Shown here piece by piece: positions 24,925-31,544 of a stretch of DNA of 32,405 nt. The notes below the pieces were generated by a model, which saw only the letters and a program-made list of their open reading frames with translations, searched no databases and was not told the DNA's origin. The DNA is from Mayfieldus sp038329895. Its GTDB lineage: Bacteria; Actinomycetota; Thermoleophilia; Solirubrobacterales; 70-9. A program made the translations under genes and the position numbers. Each line of letters opens with the position of its first letter. The first letter of the stretch is position 1. Location of the stretch: assembly GCA_038329895.1 (NCBI GenBank), contig JBBQNM010000020.1, positions 1 to 32,405 on the forward strand, in the 5' to 3' direction.

Positions 24925-25904
24925 ACGGCCTCGGCCGGATCGGCCTGCGGTGCCTCGCGGCGCTCGCGAGCCCCGTTGGCGACCAGCAGCGGCTCGCCGC
25001 GCCCCGCGAAAGGGATCTCGACCAGGTCGAAGTCACGCGGCGCAATCGTCGGCTCGAACACCGCCCGGGCCTCCTCGAGCACCTGGCCGACGTTGTATCG
25101 CGAGGAGACATGGACCAGGGCGAGCATCTGCACCTCGGCCTCGCGGGCCAGCGCCGCCGCCTGGCCGGCGGTCGAGTGCCCGGTCTCAGCGGCGCGCTGG
25201 GCCTCCTCCTCGGCGAAGCTGCCGTCGTGGACCAGCAGCTCGGCGCCCTTCGCCGCCTCGGCGGTGGCCATGCAGGGCGCCGTGTCGCCGGTGACCACAA
25301 TTGTGCGACCCGGTCGGGGCGCCCCCATCACGTCCTCGGCGCGTACGACGCCGTCGGCGCCCTGCACTTCCTCGCCGCGCTCCAGGGCGCTGAACGCCGG
25401 GCCCTCGGGAATCCCGAGCCGCTCGGCGGCCTGCTTGTCGAAGCGGCCGCGCCGCTCCTGCTCGCCTAGGCGGTAGCCGAAGGCGGTCATCCGGTGCTCG
25501 ACCGGAAAGGCCCGCACCTCGTAATCGCCGTGCTCGACGGCCTGTTCGGGAGCCAGGTCGTTCACCTCGACCTCATAGCGGGTCTTGCCGATCACCCGCC
25601 GCAACGCCCCGAACAGCTCCCGCATCCCCGGGGGGCCGTAGATCTTCAACGGCACCTCGCGGCTCTGCAGGTCGTAGGTCTTCAGCAGGCCGGGCAACCC
25701 CAGGTAGTGGTCGGCGTGCAGGTGCGTGATGTAGATCTCATCCAGCGCCACGAGTCCCAGCGAACCGTGCATCTGGCGCTGCGAGCCCTCGCCGCAGTCG
25801 AACATGATCCGGTCGCCGCCCCGCATCACGAGCACGCAGGCGGTGGCGCGGCGCGCCGTTGGCACCGATCCACCGGTGCCGAGGAAGGCGACCGAGAAGT
25901 CCAT
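24909..25904 (-). CDS. rnz: ribonuclease Z / tRNase Z-type metallo-beta-lactamase
   Basis: Endonuclease that removes 3' trailers from tRNA precursors. The 331-residue protein starts VAFLGTGGSVPTARR and has FDCGEGSQRQM (35-45), the zinc motif THLHADHYLGLPGLL (60-74, His61, His63, Asp65, His66), TGDTAP, VHDGSF, GHSTAGQAA and LVHVSSRY, all in RNase Z order. RNase Z is the best fit among related MBL-fold nucleases. Many actinobacterial tRNAs lack encoded CCA, which is consistent: the nearby tRNA-Arg gene has none. ATG 25904 is six bases after a TACGCT box, so the mRNA may be leaderless. Convergent with the hydrolase gene. Confidence 0.93.
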   Translation of the reverse strand: MDFSVAFLGTGGSVPTARRATACVLVMRGGDRIMFDCGEGSQRQMHGSLGLVALDEIYITHLHADHYLGLPGLLKTYDLQSREVPLKIYGPPGMRELFGALRRVIGKTRYEVEVNDLAPEQAVEHGDYEVRAFPVEHRMTAFGYRLGEQERRGRFDKQAAERLGIPEGPAFSALERGEEVQGADGVVRAEDVMGAPRPGRTIVVTGDTAPCMATAEAAKGAELLVHDGSFAEEEAQRAAETGHSTAGQAAALAREAEVQMLALVHVSSRYNVGQVLEEARAVFEPTIAPRDFDLVEIPFAGRGEPLLVANGARERREAPQADPAEAVQPSD

Positions 25905-26239
25905 ACAGCAAGCGTAGATGCGCCACGCGACGCGCGCGAATGCTCTTGTGCCAGCTTCTCCGACTGCATTGGCGCGAAGTACACACCGAATATGTCGGCC
26001 AGCCCCGTATAGGGCAGTCGGCCCCGTCCGTGATCGGTGGTTCGGCTATTGAACTCGAGGCACCCACCGCTTGGTCGCGCGCTCTTGCATTGAACCCGAA
26101 GAAATGCGTTGGTTGGAAGATGGACCACTAGGTCGTACGGTTGACCCTCACCAAAGGGGACAAGAACGCAAAGATCGCGTTCGACGAACGCGTTTAGCAC
26201 CGCCGCCTCTGTCGCGTTTCCCTTCGTACCGGTCCGCAC
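25826..26239 (-). CDS. PD-(D/E)XK endonuclease-like protein, C-terminus probably lost
   Basis: A 137-residue frame resembling group I intron-associated or stand-alone PD-(D/E)XK nucleases. The N-terminus TGTKGNATEAAVLNAFVERD is followed by VLVPFGEGQPYDLVVH (active-site Asp36) and RVQCKSARPSGGCLEFN, where Q-x-K supplies the catalytic Lys. LADIFGVYFAP matches the family's D-x-F-A-V-Y strand, but the expected next strand (Y-L-V-P) is missing. The frame instead runs 79 bases into the start of rnz, so the C-terminus looks replaced. Base composition is visibly less GC-rich than neighbours and a tRNA lies beside it, suggesting transfer. GTG 26239 has TAATGT six bases upstream and a LexA box on the -35. 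Confidence 0.6.
   Translation of the reverse strand: MRTGTKGNATEAAVLNAFVERDLCVLVPFGEGQPYDLVVHLPTNAFLRVQCKSARPSGGCLEFNSRTTDHGRGRLPYTGLADIFGVYFAPMQSEKLAQEHSRASRGASTLAVWTSRSPSSAPVDRCQRRAAPPPACS
25911..25916 (-). promoter_or_regulatory. -10 box for a leaderless rnz transcript
   Basis: Minus-strand TACGCT lies six bases (TGCTGT) before the rnz ATG at 25904, with no Shine-Dalgarno. It overlaps the 3' part of the nuclease-like frame, consistent with that frame's last part being non-functional. Confidence 0.4.
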
Positions 26240-26245
26240 GCCAGC

Positions 26246-26251
26246 ACATTA
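26246..26251 (-). promoter_or_regulatory. -10 box of the PD-(D/E)XK-like gene
   Basis: Minus-strand TAATGT, six bases (GCTGGC) before the GTG at 26239. A 17-base spacer puts the -35 hexamer at 26269-26274, inside the LexA box. Confidence 0.45.
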
Positions 26252-26267
26252 GGAATTCGGTCGGACA

Positions 26268-26279
26268 GAACATATGTTC
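26268..26279. promoter_or_regulatory. LexA (SOS) box
   Basis: GAACATATGTTC is a 12-base perfect palindrome fitting the GAAC-N4-GTTC LexA operator of Gram-positive bacteria and actinobacteria; with flanks (A on the left, G on the right) it matches CGAACATATGTTCG at 13 of 14 positions. It covers the -35 position of the nuclease-like gene on the minus strand, a position where bound LexA would block RNA polymerase. It also lies about 25 bases upstream of the tRNA-Arg -10 on the plus strand. Confidence 0.8.
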
Positions 26280-26305
26280 GTATTCTCGGTCCGAGATTGG
26301 AGGGC

Positions 26306-26311
26306 TATGCT
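26306..26311 (+). promoter_or_regulatory. -10 box candidate for tRNA-Arg
   Basis: TATGCT ends ten bases before the first base of the tRNA; the matching -35 position (TTCTCG, 26283-26288) is weak. The palindrome CTCGGTCCGAG (26285-26295) lies between. Confidence 0.4.
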
Positions 26312-26321
26312 GATCCCTTAA

Positions 26322-26395
<74 letters not shown>

Positions 26396-26420
26396 CTGTC
26401 GTTTGCGGTGAGAGCCCGTT

Positions 26421-27710
26421 CTAAAACATCGGCTGGGCTGCCTCGAGCCGCGCGCGCAGCAGCGCCGCCTGCAGGATCGCGACCTTGAACTCGTGAGCCT
26501 CGGCCACTGCCCTGAGGTAGCGGAGCTGGTCGTCGATCCAGTTCCCGTCGGCGGTGTTGAACGCGATGCGGTCGCGAATGAATCCCAGGGTCGTGACATC
26601 GCCGTGCACGTCGCCCGCGTTCCGGGCCGCCGCGTCCACCGCGAGCTGCCGGGCCCAAAGCTCGAAACGGGCCAGGTTGATCTCGACCGGGGCCCGGTAG
26701 CGGAGCTGCAGGTCGAGGTCGGCTTTGGCGACGTCGAGGGCTGCCTGGGGCGTCCTTTGGGGGTCACGCGCGTGGACCGCCGAGGTGAGGGCGCCGCGGG
26801 CATCGTTCATCTCGCCGGCGAGCCTCGGGGGCACCTGGCCGCCCTCATAGGCGTGCCAGGCGCTGGTCATGCTCGCGGTGCTTGCCGAAGCTGCCTTCCA
26901 GTCCTTCGATCCGGCGGCGCCGACGACGTTGTATGCGCCGCTCAGAAGCGTCATCAGAGCGGTCGGCACCGCCCCAGACGCCGCATCGGCCGGAACCGTG
27001 AGGGCGTTGGCCTCGAAGTCGTGCCCGCCGCCCGAGAAGAATTCACCATGCCCAGGGGCGAAGAACTTCGGCTCCAGCGGTACCTCGTCCTGGTGCAGCT
27101 CCTGAGCAACCATTGCGCCTTTGATCGGGCCGACTGGGCCCTGGACAGTCTTGCCGGTCCTCTTGACCGTGACCTGTTCCCAGGCGACACCAGGGATGTT
27201 CTCGGTCCGGTACGCGTCGCCGACCCTCGGGTGGCCGGGCATGATCATCGCCCCGGGGTAGCCGTTCACAGCCACTCGCCAGGTGCCCGCACTCGTGGCC
27301 GCCAGTCCCTTCGCGTAGTCGACAACGTCCTCGCCGAAGTACCAGACAGAGCCGTCGTCGGCTTGGGCGTAGAGGTCGATCGCCGACTCGGTTATGCGCC
27401 CCCTCAGGTAGGCGAGGAACTGGGATTGCAGACACTCGATCCGCTGGCCGTTCCACTGCACCGTCTTCGTCTCGGGCAGGAGGGTGGTCTCGACCTTCAG
27501 CGGCGCGCCACCGACCTCGCCGAGGATGACCACGGATTGCAGCTTGCTGATCGGGAAAAGCGGGTTTGTGACCTTGGTCGGATCGGAGAAGGTCGGAACG
27601 GTCAGGTCGACCCGTCGGCTGTTGGGTGCGAGCCGGCGACGGGTGATCCTGTTCAGGCTGCTGAGCACCTGCGGGGGCAGTGGCGGCGGCGCTGCAGGCT
27701 CGGGCACCAC
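26421..27710 (-). CDS. uncharacterised protein, probably exported
   Basis: A 429-residue protein I cannot assign to a named family. It starts at GTG 27710 with a Pro/Ala-rich stretch (PEPAAPPPLPPQ). Residues 35-240 hold a beta-rich domain with VWYFGEDV, GTWRVAVNGYPGAMIMPGHP, VGDAYRTENIPG and EPKFFAPGHGEFFSGGGHDF; similar strings occur in actinobacterial secreted proteins of unknown function. From about 250 it is helical and Ala-rich (QQ-poor, SAVHARDPQ, KADLDLQLRYRAPVEINLARFELWARQL). No signal peptide is present in frame and none is convincing in neighbouring frames, so export is only a guess from resemblance. Its end lies 25 bases from the tRNA. No promoter is clear. Confidence 0.65.
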   Translation of the reverse strand: MVPEPAAPPPLPPQVLSSLNRITRRRLAPNSRRVDLTVPTFSDPTKVTNPLFPISKLQSVVILGEVGGAPLKVETTLLPETKTVQWNGQRIECLQSQFLAYLRGRITESAIDLYAQADDGSVWYFGEDVVDYAKGLAATSAGTWRVAVNGYPGAMIMPGHPRVGDAYRTENIPGVAWEQVTVKRTGKTVQGPVGPIKGAMVAQELHQDEVPLEPKFFAPGHGEFFSGGGHDFEANALTVPADAASGAVPTALMTLLSGAYNVVGAAGSKDWKAASASTASMTSAWHAYEGGQVPPRLAGEMNDARGALTSAVHARDPQRTPQAALDVAKADLDLQLRYRAPVEINLARFELWARQLAVDAAARNAGDVHGDVTTLGFIRDRIAFNTADGNWIDDQLRYLRAVAEAHEFKVAILQAALLRARLEAAQPMF

Positions 27711-27863
27711 AACCGCCGCCGGCTCGGCACGGATTCCCCAACCGCCGCCTGCGGTTCACAGAAATCTCGGCCTCCTCCGATCTTTGCGGCAAGCGTTCTA
27801 GGAGCAAAGGATGAAAGGACCATGAGGCGGAAGGCCATCTCGTCTTCCGGCACCCAGCCGAGA

Positions 27864-27869
27864 TAGGCT
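27864..27869 (+). promoter_or_regulatory. -10 box for a leaderless SRPBCC transcript
   Basis: TAGGCT lies seven bases (CGCACGG) before the ATG at 27877. No Shine-Dalgarno between them. Confidence 0.4.
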
Positions 27870-27876
27870 CGCACGG

Positions 27877-28326
27877 ATGGGAATCCTCGAGGCGAGCTGG
27901 ACGGTCGAGATCGACGCGCCGCGCGACCGCTGCTACGAGATCGCGGCAGACGTCGGGAATGCGCCGGGGTGGCAGGGCACCCTGGAGGAGGTCGAGGTGA
28001 TCGAGCGCGACGATCAGGGGCGGGCGCAACTCGTCTATACGAAGTCCGACGCGACGGTCAAGAAGGTCGAGTCCGAGCTGCGGTTCAGCTACAACCCCCC
28101 GGGAGCGATCACCTGGGAGCAGGAGAAGGGCGAGGTCAAGTGGCTGACCGGCTCCTGGGACTTCGAGGAGCTGGACGGGAGCCGCACCCGCGCCACTTAC
28201 GGGCTTCGGGGCGACCCCGGGCGGATCCTCGGGCTGCTGCTCCGCGGTCCGGTCGAGACCAAGGTGAAGGAGTTTCTGACCAAGAGCGCCGCCGAGGGCC
28301 TGAAGACCGAGGCCGAAGCCGGCTAG
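27877..28326 (+). CDS. SRPBCC (START/Bet v1-fold) protein, polyketide cyclase/dehydrase-like
   Basis: A 149-residue single-domain protein with the SRPBCC pattern: SWTVEIDAPRDRCYEIAADVGNAPGWQGTLEEVEVIERD at the N-terminus (first strand, the two short helices and the conserved Trp), antiparallel strands through WEQEKGEVKWLTGSWDFEEL, and a long C-terminal helix (RGPVETKVKEFLTKSAAEGLKTEAE). The fold binds hydrophobic ligands in a deep cavity; the ligand is not predictable here. Tail-to-tail with the PPOX/F420 gene, seven bases apart, and divergent from the unknown gene at 26421-27710. Confidence 0.85.
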   Translation: MGILEASWTVEIDAPRDRCYEIAADVGNAPGWQGTLEEVEVIERDDQGRAQLVYTKSDATVKKVESELRFSYNPPGAITWEQEKGEVKWLTGSWDFEELDGSRTRATYGLRGDPGRILGLLLRGPVETKVKEFLTKSAAEGLKTEAEAG

Positions 28327-28333
28327 GGCAGGC

Positions 28334-28744
28334 TCAACCCTGGCGGTCGGGGCCGGCGCGCTGAAGCTCGATCCGGATCAACACCCGCTTCTCACGCTGC
28401 ATCCGCTCTCGGTAGTCGTCCCAGTCGGGGTTCTCGCCCGGGAAGCGCTTGTAGTAGTCGATAAGCGGTTCCATCGCCTCGGGCAGCGAGAGGATCCCCG
28501 CCACCCCGTCGACGCCGATCCACGGGCCCGGCCACTGGTCGGCGAACACGCAGAGCTGCGCGTAGTGGTCACGGCGCAGGTTCTTGACCTTGATCGCGGT
28601 CTCGCGGCTCGAGATGATCGCCCGGCCCTCGCCGTCCACGTTGACGATCACGGGGCTCATCTGCACGGTTCCGTCGCGCCTGCGGGTCGCCAGCACCGCG
28701 CGACGGTTCTCCCGCATGAAATCCCGGGCGCGGTCCAGGTCCAC
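28334..28744 (-). CDS. PPOX-class F420-dependent flavin/deazaflavin enzyme
   Basis: A 136-residue split-barrel protein of the pyridoxamine 5'-phosphate oxidase-like superfamily. The pattern AVLATRRRDGTVQMSPVIV (16-34) with RAIISSRETAIKVKNLRRDHYAQLCVF (41-67) is typical of actinobacterial F420-binding PPOX proteins, the Lys-rich stretch contacting the cofactor phosphate. W73-P74-x-P-W-I-G-V-D-G (QWPGPWIGVDG) follows. The substrate is unknown; relatives reduce quinones, biliverdin or fatty acids. GTG 28744 has TAGCCT six bases upstream. The strong F420 signal supports an actinobacterial host. Confidence 0.85.
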   Translation of the reverse strand: MDLDRARDFMRENRRAVLATRRRDGTVQMSPVIVNVDGEGRAIISSRETAIKVKNLRRDHYAQLCVFADQWPGPWIGVDGVAGILSLPEAMEPLIDYYKRFPGENPDWDDYRERMQREKRVLIRIELQRAGPDRQG

Positions 28745-28750
28745 CCAACG

Positions 28751-28756
28751 AGGCTA
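28751..28756 (-). promoter_or_regulatory. -10 box for a leaderless PPOX transcript
   Basis: Minus-strand TAGCCT, six bases (CGTTGG) before the GTG at 28744. No Shine-Dalgarno is present. Confidence 0.4.
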
Positions 28757-28815
28757 GCGCCCCTCCGTTTCAGACAGCGTGTCTCGGGTGCGATTCGCCC
28801 TGTCAGAATTTCGCG

Positions 28816-29000
28816 ATGGCCGACGACGTTCTTGCGCGAATCGATCGCACGAGCAGATCGGCACCCTCGTCGGCCTGCAGCAAGAGATCGGCGAACTGCG
28901 GGCCGAGAGCGTGGATCAGCGAGCCTCAGCTTCCCGGCAGCTCCGCCTCAGCCTCTATCTCGACCTTCCAGCGCGAAGGTCGAGCTCGAGGCAATCCGCT
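28816..29000 (+). pseudogene. possible remnant of a small coiled-coil gene
   Basis: The 280-base gap between the PPOX and SRAP genes holds ATG 28816 reading MADDVLARIDR, then the sense switches to the +1 frame as QIGTLVGLQQEIGELRAESVDQ, a helical/coiled-coil-like stretch. This looks like a small gene broken by a one-base shift. Neither half is recognisable as a known family, so this is weak. Nothing else is seen in the gap. Confidence 0.25.
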
Positions 29001-29024
29001 GGATCTCGGACTGGCTCACGCTAG

Positions 29025-29756
29025 TCAGGCCGGAACCACCAGCAGCTCCGGTCCCTCGATTCCCTTGCCGACCTTGTTCAGCTTCGGGTTCGCGGGCGCG
29101 CTCTGCATTCGCCCCACCGCGAGAGGCACGCACATCGCAACCGCGTCCTCGGCATTCAGCTCTGTGCTCAGCCATGCCGCCTCGGCCTCCTGACCGGACA
29201 GGATCACCGGCATCCGGTCGTGCACCGGCGCCACCACTTCATTCGGGGGCGTGGTGATGATCGTGCAGCTGTAGAGCCAATCGTCCTCCCACTCCTTGCG
29301 GGTGCAGATCCCGGCGAAGGCAAACGGCTCGCCACCGTCGACGGTGAAGCGGAACGGCTGGCGGGGCTGCTTTGGGTCCTCGGACTTCAGCCACTCGTAG
29401 AAGCCGTCGGCGACGATCAGGCAGCGGTGGCGAAACTTGCCGACCAGAGGCTTGTAGGCGCGGCTCTCCAGCAGCCGCTCAGACTTGGCGTTGATCATCC
29501 GATACCCGACCTTGAGGTCATCGGCCCAGCGCGGTACCAGCCCCCAGCGCATCAGACGGGCCTCGCGCTCGCCCTGCGCCGCCTCTTCTTCCTCGGGCGA
29601 CGAGCGGACCGTGAGCACCTCCTGGGTCGGCGCGACGTTGTACCGCCCACCCGCCGACTCCAGCGCGTTCGAGCCGAGCGCCTTTTCGAGTTCGACCTCG
29701 AAGCGGTCGGCGACCTTCTTGGTGTCCTTGGTGGTGACGGTGAAGCGTCCGCACAT
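29025..29756 (-). CDS. SOS response-associated peptidase (SRAP/YedK/HMCES-like)
   Basis: Covalently captures abasic sites in single-stranded DNA. The 243-residue protein begins MCGRFTV, with Cys2 (exposed after Met removal) as nucleophile; Asn89 (INAKSER), Glu121 (GFYEWL) and His179 (PVHDRMP) are the other active-site residues of the family. Full length (about 220-240 usual). ATG 29756 is fixed by the mandatory Met-Cys; longer frames are rejected. No SOS box is visible upstream in the 38-base gap from rfbG. The -10-like CACACT with a TGG extension lies six bases before the ATG. Confidence 0.94.
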   Translation of the reverse strand: MCGRFTVTTKDTKKVADRFEVELEKALGSNALESAGGRYNVAPTQEVLTVRSSPEEEEAAQGEREARLMRWGLVPRWADDLKVGYRMINAKSERLLESRAYKPLVGKFRHRCLIVADGFYEWLKSEDPKQPRQPFRFTVDGGEPFAFAGICTRKEWEDDWLYSCTIITTPPNEVVAPVHDRMPVILSGQEAEAAWLSTELNAEDAVAMCVPLAVGRMQSAPANPKLNKVGKGIEGPELLVVPA

Positions 29757-29794
29757 GGGCTCAGTGTGCCAGCCCCTGATGTGGGTCCGGCGCG

Positions 29795-30781
29795 CTAGCC
29801 CGCGGGTGCCCGAACCTGGGGATGCTCGCGGTACCACTCGATCGTACGACCCAGGCCCTCCCGCAGGTCGACCTGCGGCCGCCAGCCGGTGATCTCGCTC
29901 AGCTTGGTGCTGTCCACGTACTGGCGGTCGATCTCACCTTCCGGGTTGCCGGACCTGCGGATGTCGGGCTGCAGATCGGTTTCCGCGAGCTCGCCGATCA
30001 AGCGCAAGACGTCGGCAACCGCATGCGGCTCCCCACCCCCGGCGTTGAAGGCCTCCCCCCGCGCCGCATCGCCGTCGAGGGCGTCGGCGATCGCCAGGTA
30101 GGCGCGCGCCGCGTCCTCGACGTAGAGAAAGTCGCGCTGCGGCGTGCCGTCGGAGCGGATCACCGGGCGGCGGCCGTCGAGCACCGCGCTCACCGCCTCC
30201 GGCACCAGGCGCGAGAAGTTGAGGTCGCCCCCCCCATAGAGGTTGGCGAAGCGGGTCACCGCCACCGGGAGCTGATGGCTGCGCCAATAGGTGCGGGCAA
30301 GGATGTCGGCGGCCGCCTTGCTGGCGTCATAGGCATGTACCGCGCGCAACGGGAAGTCCTCGCGGTAGGGAAGCTCGTCGCTGGCGCCGTAGGCCTTGTC
30401 GGAGGAGGCGAACACGACCCGCCCCACCTCATGCTCGCGGCATGCCTCCATCACATTGCGAGTCCCGAGCACATTGACTTCGTACGCTTCGCGCGGGTCG
30501 GCGGCGGCGTTGGCGACGATCGTCTGGGCGGCCAGATGAAAGACGGCGTCGGTGCCATTCACCGCCTGGGAGATCGAATCCGCGTCACGTAGGTCGGCCT
30601 CGAACAGCTCCACTTCGCCATCGATCCCGTGCAGCGCCAGGGCCGAGGGTCGCGGCGTCCCGATGTCGGTGAGGCGCGGCTCTGGCCGGTCGAGCACCCG
30701 CACCTGATCGCCGTGCTCCAACAGCGCCTTGACCAGCCACGATCCGGCGAACCCATGGCCACCGGTTACCAGGACGCTCAA
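29795..30781 (-). CDS. rfbG: CDP-glucose 4,6-dehydratase-like NAD-dependent epimerase/dehydratase
   Basis: Extended SDR enzyme likely to convert CDP-glucose to CDP-4-keto-6-deoxyglucose for surface polysaccharide sugars. The start is TTG 30781, five bases after the rfbF stop, giving 328 residues; longer frames overlap rfbF. NAD-binding GGHGFAG is at 7-13, the catalytic region ASSDKAYG at 125-132 (Ser127, Asp128, Lys129) and YDASK at 151-155. The S-D-K-x-Y motif and the rfbF partner point to RfbG, though a TDP- or GDP-sugar epimerase with another substrate remains possible. No rfbH or other sugar gene follows: SRAP is next. Slightly shorter than typical RfbG (about 355). Confidence 0.75.
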   Translation of the reverse strand: MSVLVTGGHGFAGSWLVKALLEHGDQVRVLDRPEPRLTDIGTPRPSALALHGIDGEVELFEADLRDADSISQAVNGTDAVFHLAAQTIVANAAADPREAYEVNVLGTRNVMEACREHEVGRVVFASSDKAYGASDELPYREDFPLRAVHAYDASKAAADILARTYWRSHQLPVAVTRFANLYGGGDLNFSRLVPEAVSAVLDGRRPVIRSDGTPQRDFLYVEDAARAYLAIADALDGDAARGEAFNAGGGEPHAVADVLRLIGELAETDLQPDIRRSGNPEGEIDRQYVDSTKLSEITGWRPQVDLREGLGRTIEWYREHPQVRAPAG

Positions 30782-30785
30782 GGCG

Positions 30786-31505
30786 TCAGTCCCAGACCTT
30801 CCACGGCGCGCCGCCTTCGCTCCAGAGGTCATTGAGCATCACCGCGTCCTTGTAGGTGTCCATGCAGTCCCAGAACCCTTCGTGGCGGAAGCCGTGCAGC
30901 CGGCCCTCCTTCGCCAGCCGCTCCAGCGGCTCGCGCTCGAGGACGCTGTCCTCGGCGATGTAGTCCAGGGCATCGGGCTCGAAGCAAAAAAAGCCGCCGT
31001 TGATCCATCGCTCGGAGCGCGGCTTCTCGACGAAGCCGCTGACCCGCGTATCACCGTCCAGCTCCGCGACGCCGAACTGGAGGTTTGGCCGCACGACGGT
31101 CATCGTCGCCAAGTCGCCGTGGTCGGCATGAAAGTCGGCCAACGCGCGGAGGTCGATGTCGGCGACCCCATCGGCGTAGGTGGCGAAGAAGGATCCGGGG
31201 CCGATTGCCTCGGCCGCCAGCTTCAGCCGCCCACCGGTGGGAGTGTCGAGTCCGGTGTCGACGCACTGCACCTCGACTCCTGCCGGCCAGGTCTCGGCGC
31301 CGGAGAACTCCTCCACCTGTTCACCCAGGTATCCCGTGCAGAGCACGACACGACGGCAGCCCTGGGCGGCATAGATCTGCATCACGTGCCAGAGAATCGG
31401 CCGGCCGCCGATCTCGACCAATGCCTTGGGCATTGATTCGGTCTTTTCCCGCAGTCTCGTGCCGCGCCCCCCGCAGAGGATCGCGACCGTGTCGATCCCA
31501 TCCAT
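30786..31505 (-). CDS. rfbF: glucose-1-phosphate cytidylyltransferase
   Basis: Joins CTP and glucose 1-phosphate to give CDP-glucose, entry to CDP-deoxyhexose (paratose, tyvelose, abequose) synthesis. The 239-residue protein has the nucleotidyltransferase signature CGGRGTRLREKTESMPKAL (11-29), GRPILWHVMQIYAAQG, CTGYLGEQV, Asp112 in YADGVADID, ERWINGGFFCFEP and FWDCMDTYKD, all in RfbF order. The ATG at 31505 has AATAAT seven bases before it. Usual length is about 255, so it is slightly short. It pairs with rfbG directly downstream. Confidence 0.92.
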   Translation of the reverse strand: MDGIDTVAILCGGRGTRLREKTESMPKALVEIGGRPILWHVMQIYAAQGCRRVVLCTGYLGEQVEEFSGAETWPAGVEVQCVDTGLDTPTGGRLKLAAEAIGPGSFFATYADGVADIDLRALADFHADHGDLATMTVVRPNLQFGVAELDGDTRVSGFVEKPRSERWINGGFFCFEPDALDYIAEDSVLEREPLERLAKEGRLHGFRHEGFWDCMDTYKDAVMLNDLWSEGGAPWKVWD

Positions 31506-31544
31506 CGCAGGGATTATTCCCCCCCGCTGGGCGCCGGAGAGTCG

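Noticed and set aside
28350..28362. Second copy of the tRNA-Arg 3' end as an attachment site
   Set aside because: Only about ten GC-rich bases match (GGCGCGCTG region), expected by chance in this composition.
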